Shown: positions 58,501 to 64,000 of the stretch, piece after piece
Numbering within the stretch: position 1 is the first letter of the stretch
Layout: each line of letters starts with the position of its first letter
Assembly: GCA_025526935.1 (NCBI GenBank)
Contig: JAHLKD010000021.1
Coordinates: 434,001 to 498,000 of the forward strand
Length of the DNA stretch: 64,000 bases
Direction: 5' to 3'
Source: Cladochytrium replicatum
Lineage: Eukaryota > Chytridiomycota > Chytridiomycetes > Cladochytriales > Cladochytriaceae
Position numbers and translations under genes: made by a program
The notes under the pieces: generated by a model
The model's input: the letters and a program-made list of their open reading frames with translations, nothing else
What the model was told of the DNA's origin: nothing
Databases searched by the model: none

Positions 58501-59940
58501 TAGACAGCGTCAACTTGGGATTTCAGATCATCAGCAGTTCCCTTGATATTGGGTCCATTTACTGGCGCGTGTGCTGCAGCAAAAGTGTTAAACAATTCTG
58601 CCAAGTCAACATATTCCACATTGATCTTTGCTGGTCTTCTGAATGTCAAGTTAAACCTCCGCAACGTTTGAGCCAATGAGTTTGCAATATTCCTTCTACC
58701 CAAAATTGTCATGTTGATATCCGCACGGTATACCTTCGATGCATTGTTAAAAATTAGTTTACAGCGTGTCGATGGTCCTCACATTCCACTTTGATATTGG
58801 AATCACTGCTTCGATACGGATGTACTTCAGGTATGGAGATAATGCAGTCGAAACCGTTCGGTTCACAACACCCAACTGATAATCGTAAGCTACCGATTGC
58901 AGAAATGCTAATAAATATCTACCTTCTGATTGTTTGCGCAGCTGAAGACACCAAGAGCTAAGCATCACCAGTCAGCATTTCGGAATGTACTCGGAGATCA
59001 AATACTTACTATACACATCTGGAGTTTCAGTGTGTTCTTTTTTCAAGACAACTTTCAACCCCTTTTCGTTATCATTACATGCTGCTTGATAAGATTTCGG
59101 TGAGAAGTCGGTCACAAAAGTTTGGCAGACTCCAAAGCAGACTAGAGCATTCGCATGTGCTTCCAACCGCGCCTTCTCTTTCAAACGCTGCTCCTCTGCC
59201 GCGGAAGTATCCGTCAGATCGATGGTCTCCGACGACTCGCTCTTTAAACCATTGGTGCTCGATGCAGTTGGAGCATGAGAAGAAACTGCTGCTGGTTGAG
59301 TTACTTGCTGATATTGCATATACGGCCAAAGCGATTGTGCCATTTTCACCGGGGTTGTCGATGGGAATGCCGGATGAGCTAGCTGTTGGTTTAATGCACC
59401 GGCTGAGGCATAATTCAAAAGACTTCCGATTTGAGAAGAAACAGGTTGCGCGCTGCCATCATTAAGATGTTGCCGTTTAATCCCATCACCATTTGAATCA
59501 TTCGCAGCCCTCTTTCGCAAGTTTTCCGAATTTCTATCGCCTATTGTCAATACGGAGCTGCTGGCTGGAATATTCCCTCTTTGCTCTGCTTCGTCTGTCA
59601 AGTCAATAATCTCCGATGAATTCGCTGCGGGATTGACCTCGGCTCCAGCGGCGTGCAAATTATGATATAATGTGTTCTCATGCTGCCGGAATAGCGCAGA
59701 ATAAGGGGAGCTCACTGCCCCGTTTAAGATTGCTTCCGCGGGATAGCCGTACAATCCATTGGCAGGGTCACTGAGCCTGTTGAGGTGGGCCATGAAGCTC
59801 GCAAGTGGTGGGACAACTCCGCTAACACTATATTGACCATCATCGACCTGCTGCTGTTGCTGCTGCTGGTTCGCCGTCGCCCAGATTGCATTTGCGTCAG
59901 CCATGGCGGGAAAGCCATAGTTTGGTGAGAAATGCTCCAT
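55592..59940 (-). CDS. HLTF/Rad5-like SNF2 translocase and RING ubiquitin ligase
   Basis: HLTF/Rad5 proteins remodel stalled replication forks and polyubiquitinate PCNA in the nucleus. The N-terminus (from ATG 59940, MEHFSPNYGFPAMADAN) is disordered with a Q8-like run and two EIIDLTDEAEQ/ETIDLTDTSAAE stretches, likely SUMO-interacting motifs. A HIRAN-like segment follows (VCFGVCQTFVTDFSPKSYQA near 59130, YQLGVVNRTVSTALSPYLKY near 58830). Helicase motif I is split by an intron (ADDMGLG|KTLEVISLIL near 58140-58050). Motif II is VVLDEAHVIKE near 57550, followed by LTGTPIQNRLDD near 57440 and LRRTKNSSVDGQ. The RING insert lies near 56830-56530 (CSYCSTEIG, SSCGHLFCNVC, CVACQHPLD). The second helicase lobe has SVVFSQWTQMLDLLE near 56230, LISLKAGGVGLNLTHANRVY near 56010 and DRIHRLGQTREVYTVRFI near 55920. 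The stop is at 55592. The HIRAN-SNF2-RING order is diagnostic of the HLTF/Rad5 class. The second in-frame Met (59904) is an alternative start. Confidence 0.93.
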
Positions 59941-59948
59941 TCCAGTTA

Positions 59949-59956
59949 TCACGTGA
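59949..59956. promoter_or_regulatory. TCACGTGA palindrome in a 35-bp bidirectional promoter
   Basis: The palindrome lies between the start codons of the HLTF-like gene (59940, minus) and ETFRF1 (59976, plus), which are only 35 bp apart. As the sequence is symmetric, one bHLH dimer could serve both directions (inference). It is the same TCACGTGAC as at 19957-19965. Confidence 0.45.
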
Positions 59957-59975
59957 CAAGCGTAATTTGATTTGC

Positions 59976-60324
59976 ATGAGGAAGGACGTCAGGAATTTGT
60001 ACAGGCAGCTGTTGTACACGGGGCGGTGAGCGTCAGCTAGAAAGATGAGTGACGAGCTGATTAAACTTTGGACGCAGTGAATATCCGTTGGGGTTTGGAT
60101 TCTTCAGGGAGAAATTAAAGAAAGCGTTCATGAAAAATAAGCTTTTGTCTGACAGCGAGGTGCCTGCAGCAGTAGACAGAGGTATAGGAAACCTGCTTTC
60201 TGATTGAACTCTTCTGATTTGAGTTCCAGGGAAATATGTGATCAAAGAGCTCGAGGCATTGTATCACATTCGAAAGTACCGGCACATCAAAGCAGCATAC
60301 AAGAAAGACGATCCAGAATCGTAG
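59976..60324 (+). CDS. ETFRF1: LYR-motif protein, ETFRF1/LYRM5-like
   Basis: LYRM5/ETFRF1 is a small mitochondrial matrix protein of the LYR family that, with acyl carrier protein, binds the electron transfer flavoprotein and removes its FAD. Three exons give 82 residues: 59976-60025, 60078-60181 and 60230-60324, with standard GT-AG borders and exact phase. The start MRKDVRNLYRQLLYTGREYP holds the LYR tripeptide and the family YxGREYP. It continues FFREKLKKAFMKNKLLSD and ends YVIKELEALYHIRKYRHIKA, the strongly conserved C-terminal helix, then AYKKDDPES. The small size hides it from a simple search for long frames. It is head-to-head with the HLTF-like gene. Confidence 0.9.
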
Positions 60325-60760
60325 CGTGCTGAATACCGCGAATAATTAGCTGATGTATATATAGTGATTTCTCCGATTTTAAGTCCGTTCGACACATTGC
60401 TCTTTGATCAAACTTTCGATCGACTCATTGATGAGCGACACACTCGGAGAGGAGAGATGAGCCCTTTGGTTTGCCCAACAACTTCGTGCACCAGCGCTGC
60501 GTGTCCAAGTTGCTTTCGAGCGTTCATATGGGCACAATCGCCTCCTGTGGTAATGACTAATGAAAATTGCATTGAGATGCGTTTTTGCTGGTACCTAAAC
60601 ATTGAGTTTCCTATCTACCCTACAGTCTTTCGAGCTTGCTCAGTTTCCTGTCGCGTTCCCATCTGAAGTACCGAACTGATCTTGATCTTCGTCCTCTTGC
60701 TGCTTCCATGTGAGAACTTTTGCACGATCACCAAAATCCCACTCACCTGGAGAAAGGCTC
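60325..60760. other. Unassigned region downstream of ETFRF1
   Basis: Both strands have open frames of about 65-100 codons (60364-60666 plus, 60408-60602 minus). The minus frame contains ARKQLGHAALVHEVVGQTKG, which reads protein-like, but no family is recognisable and stops flank it. It may belong to the decayed minus-strand sequence to the right. Confidence 0.25.
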
Positions 60761-62397
60761 ACTCAATTTGAGCAAAAGAATCCATAGAAAGATGTCAATT
60801 GGCTCAAACAACTTTGCATCCACGACCATATGTGGAATGATTGCTTCAAAGTATCGAAATGATCCATCATTAGCCCACCTACCTTGACGATCTGAATCAG
60901 TTCCCCTTCACTGAGCTGAGTCTGTTCATTGATGTCCTTTAAATGAAGAGAAGCTGATATGTTGAAATCGAGCAGAACGGCGAGCTGGTAGAGAGAAGAG
61001 CGACACATTAAGCTCGTATTTCTTGTCAAGTAGCTCTCTCTCAAATTAGCTGAGGAACGGTTAGTTAAATTGCGGGGAGCTTTTGCCTCAAGCAACCTTT
61101 GCAAAGGTGGTACAGCCATGCCGCCTCCCTTCCTGTGTCACGTTCATGTAAAATTGGCCGAAATAGAGAATGCTTGACTCCATCGACATGTCTGTGAGCA
61201 AACGTGCAACTGCATATGTAAAATTATTCACCTCTACCGGTAGGTGGAAGTCTTGGGAAGATGCGGATAGGGGCCACGACCCAGCAGTCAAGAGCATAAC
61301 ACAGAAATCCACTATGTAACCTGTTAACAAATTTCAATGCAAAGTAATAAATTCTTACCAGGAATTTTGGTACCGCGAGACTCCATCAATGTTCCAAATC
61401 GGTTTTGTAGATCATGGCTCACTGAAAGATCTGTGAAATTCGTTGACTCTTGCTTGTGTAGTCAACTCCCCAGGCGGCCATCATAAGAATGATTCAAAGG
61501 TTTATTTGTTAACTTCGCTACACTTGCCTTCGAGCTGCTGCCGGACAGCTTAGCCGCGACTTCTTTCCCCACTCGTTTGATAAAGCTCTCGTATGTTTGC
61601 AATAAAGGTGCGATACCATCCGATGTCCTTGCAACATCGCCCAGTAAAGGCTGTTCGTTGTGATTCGCCCACCGGCTGAGGTGGGCTTCCTTGTTGGGCG
61701 GGGTTACCATTCACTGGTGTCGTTTGTGGTGATCTGACCCATAAATTTATGAATAGATGGCAGATCTTATCCTTCCTTCTGCAAATTGGCAACGGCTCTT
61801 TCTAGTAAGTCTCCAACGACATCATCACTTGCTGTCATTTTCAGCTTGGTCTGGATGGATTCATAAACTGAGTTAGCGAAGGTTTGAATAGGATTGTGTC
61901 AAAATGTTTTTGCCAAAGCTGCCCTTCAATCGGCATTTGAGTGTCAGTTGCAAAGACAGCTTGAATTCCCTTCCACTTGTTCAAAATCATATTCGAGTGA
62001 TTTGACACTATCATAGTAAACCGGGAAGCATTCCTTAAGGATCAATTTTGCCACTTTGTTATTCAGGTCGTCTGCACACCATATCTCTGCTTCTGGGTCA
62101 GATTCAACCTCCAGCTGCGGGGGCCGATCAACCGGCAATTGATGGAATTCAATGCAGAAATGTAGTTGTACAACAATGTAACATCCGAAAATGGTCAACT
62201 CCAACAACAAACAACAGTACAACAGATGGGAGTAGGGGACGTGTATTGAATTGGAGTTCTGCAATTGCATTCTGAAAGAGGAGTCGAGCGCATCCCTTCC
62301 ATTTTGCAACGGCCTTGATGTACCTGAAGTAGACCTCGAACTCTTGGAGAGAGGCTCCACTGAAAGGCTTTGGTTTCAATGTTGCTGAAAATGACAT
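60761..62397 (-). pseudogene. Decayed minus-strand gene(s) with gag-like N-terminal segment
   Basis: The minus strand shows a chain of short protein-like frames in changing phase. The rightmost starts at ATG 62397 with MSFSATLKPKPFSGASLQEF and VYFRYIKAVAKWKG, a layout reminiscent of LTR-retrotransposon capsid (gag) proteins. Further on come EIWCADDLNNKVAKLILKEC near 62080, QMPIEGQLWQKHFDTIL near 61930, FANSVYESIQTKLKMTASDD near 61850, a stretch with FTYAVARLLTDMSMESSILY near 61210 and FEPIDIFLWILLLKLSE near 60790. Splice-like junctions could rescue some joins, but stops remain (for example after LQKEG near 61780). No zinc knuckle, protease, reverse transcriptase or integrase motif is seen. 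It could also be a host gene with many short exons that I failed to assemble. Confidence 0.3.
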
Positions 62398-62775
62398 GGT
62401 CGAGTTGATATTCAATTTTGAAAATAACTGAGTAATGTCTAAATTGTGATTGTTGTTAGATCCTCGATTGCCGCGATCACGACCAACAAAACGGGCAACT
62501 ATTATGCATACACGTGTCGTATTCACCCAGAGGATGAGGAGCTCCGCGGAATCCGTTTGATCGCGACGATCCTTGCCAATTGTAAGATTTTTGGTTTGCC
62601 GAGACTGAGCAACACTATTGGTTCACAACTTATGATGGCACAAAGATGCGGATAGGATTTGAACTCGTTTGGTTTGATCTCGTGCTAACACAAGCAATTT
62701 GTGTGGTTGGGATGAACACGTGAACATCCAGTCTAACTGCACAGCCACAGCTCATCTCTCTCACGACAATCGACA
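62398..62775. other. Promoter region of ribosomal protein L26
   Basis: This lies between the gag-like start (minus) and the L26 start (plus). It includes a CACGTG box at 62717-62722 and a CT-rich segment just before the ATG (CATCTCTCTCACGACAATCG), typical of ribosomal protein leaders. A plus-strand frame at 62446-62655 has no domain. Confidence 0.4.
62717..62722. promoter_or_regulatory. CACGTG E-box upstream of L26
   Basis: CACGTG lies 53 bp upstream of the L26 start codon, in the context AACACGTGAAC, less extended than the TCACGTGAC copies at 19957 and 59949. Confidence 0.35.
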
Positions 62776-63578
62776 ATGAAGTTCTCGGCTGGTAGGGACG
62801 GGTGGACGGACGGATGGATGGATGCGTGGATGGATGGGGACGGGAATGACAGCAGGACGCGCCCGCATTAGACAGCTTGGAGGATTCTCACACTTTAGCT
62901 GCCCGGTGGGTTGTCATGGTGGATGGATGGATGGACGTCAACGAGATTACGAGACATGGGTGCTGTGACACGCATTTGTTGGAATGGTTACACATCTCGA
63001 TGACGAGTGCGACTTTTAGATAGCATTGACTGCCGAAATACTCTTGGAGATTTCGAACTGGTCGCTTACGAATAAATCTTATAGACGTCTCTTCATCCCG
63101 GAGGAAGTCCAGGAAGGCTCACTTCGCTGCTCCATCGCACATCAGGCGCACCATCCTCAGCGCCGGCTTGTCCAAGGAGCTCCGTGAGAAGTACAAGGTA
63201 ACACAATGTTGAATTACTGATAAATTCGGGAGTTTACGTTTATTTTATAGGTCCGATCTTTGCCCGTTCGCAAGGATGATGAGGTCACTGTGGTCCGTGG
63301 TACTCACAAGGGTCGTGAGGGCAAGGTGACTGAGGTCTACCGCCGCAAGTTCATCATCCACATCGAGAAGCTCACCAGGGAGAAGGTTAACGGTACGTGC
63401 CGAAAGCATTTCAGGTTTGCTCTGTTGACTAATTCGGGTACTAATGTTAGGTGCAACCATCCAAATCCCAATCCACCCCTCGAAGGTTGTGATCTCGAAG
63501 TTGAAGTTGGACAAGGACAGGAATAGCTTGTTGGAGAGGAAAGCAGCGGGAAAGGTCGGCAAGGGAAAGGCCGCTGAA
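62776..63578 (+). CDS. RPL26: 60S ribosomal protein L26 (uL24)
   Basis: uL24 is an early-assembling large-subunit protein near the polypeptide exit tunnel. Four exons give 132 residues: 62776-62791 (MKFSA), 63085-63197, 63251-63392 and 63451-63578, all with GT-AG borders. The protein reads [60 protein letters not shown] (the KOW motif), [20 protein letters not shown] and [20 protein letters not shown], closely matching other eukaryotes. The C-terminus is short and Gly/Lys-rich ([11 protein letters not shown]). The first intron (293 bp) splits the gene after five codons, as in many fungal ribosomal protein genes, and contains GGAT microsatellite sequence. Confidence 0.97.
62801..62935. repeat. 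GGAT/GGAC microsatellite patches in L26 intron 1
   Basis: Short tetranucleotide runs, GGACGGACGGATGGATGGAT near 62804-62823 and GGTGGATGGATGGATGGAC near 62919-62935, lie inside the first intron of the L26 gene. They are plain simple-sequence repeats, and length variation between isolates is likely. Confidence 0.8.
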
Positions 63579-64000
63579 TGATCATCGTTGTCGTGTACTC
63601 ATACTGAAAATAAATCGCACACATGCTCACAATCACTTCCTGGTTGGAAGCGAACGATGATAGCCTTGGCTGGACGGCAATCAGATGGAAAATTTTTGTG
63701 AAAACTAGCAGAAGAAGCAGTCAGAAAATCAGATGCCGAAGCTTCAAGCTGTGAACAAGAAGCACGCATCTGTGAGCTTTGTGTACTCGGACATTGGGTT
63801 TGAAGGATGTCAGTCAGTAGAGAAATCTCTCGCAAAAATATTATGATTCTACGAAAATTTCCAAGAATGCGAGTACCAAATCTTTTCTAATGAACTTTGG
63901 TGCTACTGGCTCCCGGCTGTTTGTTGGCGAAATGGGCGATTGGCAATGGTGATCGTTTCTTCGCTCCTTTAATTCTCGGGTCAGTTATTGTTTGTCGATT
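63579..64000. other. Right edge, no certain gene
   Basis: This lies downstream of L26. AATAAATCG at about 63609 (GAAAATAAATCG) could be the L26 polyadenylation signal. A minus-strand frame at 63599-63835, ending near LFSV, could be the last exon of a gene that continues beyond the window, but it has no recognisable domain. Confidence 0.35.

Noticed and set aside
60364-60666. 100-codon plus-strand frame after ETFRF1
   Set aside because: The Cys-rich translation has no zinc-finger spacing and overlaps a minus-strand frame that reads more like protein. I treat it as non-coding.
63599-63835. 78-codon minus-strand frame at the right edge
   Set aside because: It has no domain and no visible continuation. 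It could be a terminal exon of a gene outside the window, but the evidence is too thin to list as a gene.

Overview
This 64 kb window is nuclear DNA from a filamentous or zoosporic fungus, most likely a chytrid (Chytridiomycota). The evidence is short introns with GTRNGT donors, CBM1 and WSC domains typical of fungal secreted and wall proteins, a monopolin-type Csm1/Pcs1 protein, a Dma1-type FHA-RING ligase, and accessory families that are abundant in chytrids: Crinkler-like sequences, WWKSSGL ankyrin-like repeats and LaeA-like methyltransferases. The lineage is my inference. No tRNA, rRNA or CRISPR array was recognised.

Layout, left to right. At 0.3-4.0 kb is an unidentified low-complexity multi-exon gene (-). 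At 4.2-11.6 kb is the autophagy lipid-transfer protein ATG2 (-). At 11.7-16.9 kb is an accessory island with three related SAM methyltransferase copies; one looks intact, one is split by a small inversion and one carries a stop. At 16.9-19.3 kb is a Dma1-like FHA/RING ligase (-). At 20.0-23.1 kb is a beta-lactamase-fold protein that appears to have lost all three catalytic motifs (+). At 23.6-24.7 kb is a decayed Crinkler-like gene (-). At 24.8-26.0 kb is a cyclin K/T-like protein (+). At 26.7-28.4 kb is an intronless F-box/ankyrin protein (-), and at 29.2-30.8 kb an intronless ABC-F ATPase (+). At 31-35.7 kb lie an intact 29-residue-repeat F-box-like protein and two relics of the same family, enclosing a secreted GH53 galactanase with CBM1.

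The right half is mostly conserved housekeeping: Mago nashi (+, 35.7-36.5), a coiled-coil protein (+, 36.6-39.9), a WSC membrane protein (-, 40.2-41.4), an SFP1-like zinc-finger factor (+, 42.7-45.0), an ABCC transporter with degenerate nucleotide-binding sites and an RS-rich N-terminus (+, 45.8-53.0), Csm1/Pcs1 (-, 53.5-55.3), HLTF/Rad5 (-, 55.6-59.9), ETFRF1/LYRM5 (+, 60.0-60.3), an unresolved decayed stretch with gag-like sequence (60.7-62.4), and ribosomal protein L26/uL24 (+, 62.8-63.6).

The genes do not form one pathway. Housekeeping genes (autophagy, exon junction complex, ribosome, DNA damage tolerance, chromosome segregation) alternate with fast-evolving accessory genes. A TCACGTG-type E-box lies within about 60 bp upstream of the start codon of four genes. 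Exon-intron structures were derived by eye from reading-frame continuity and splice sites. They are firm for Mago, ETFRF1, L26 and the cyclin and approximate elsewhere.
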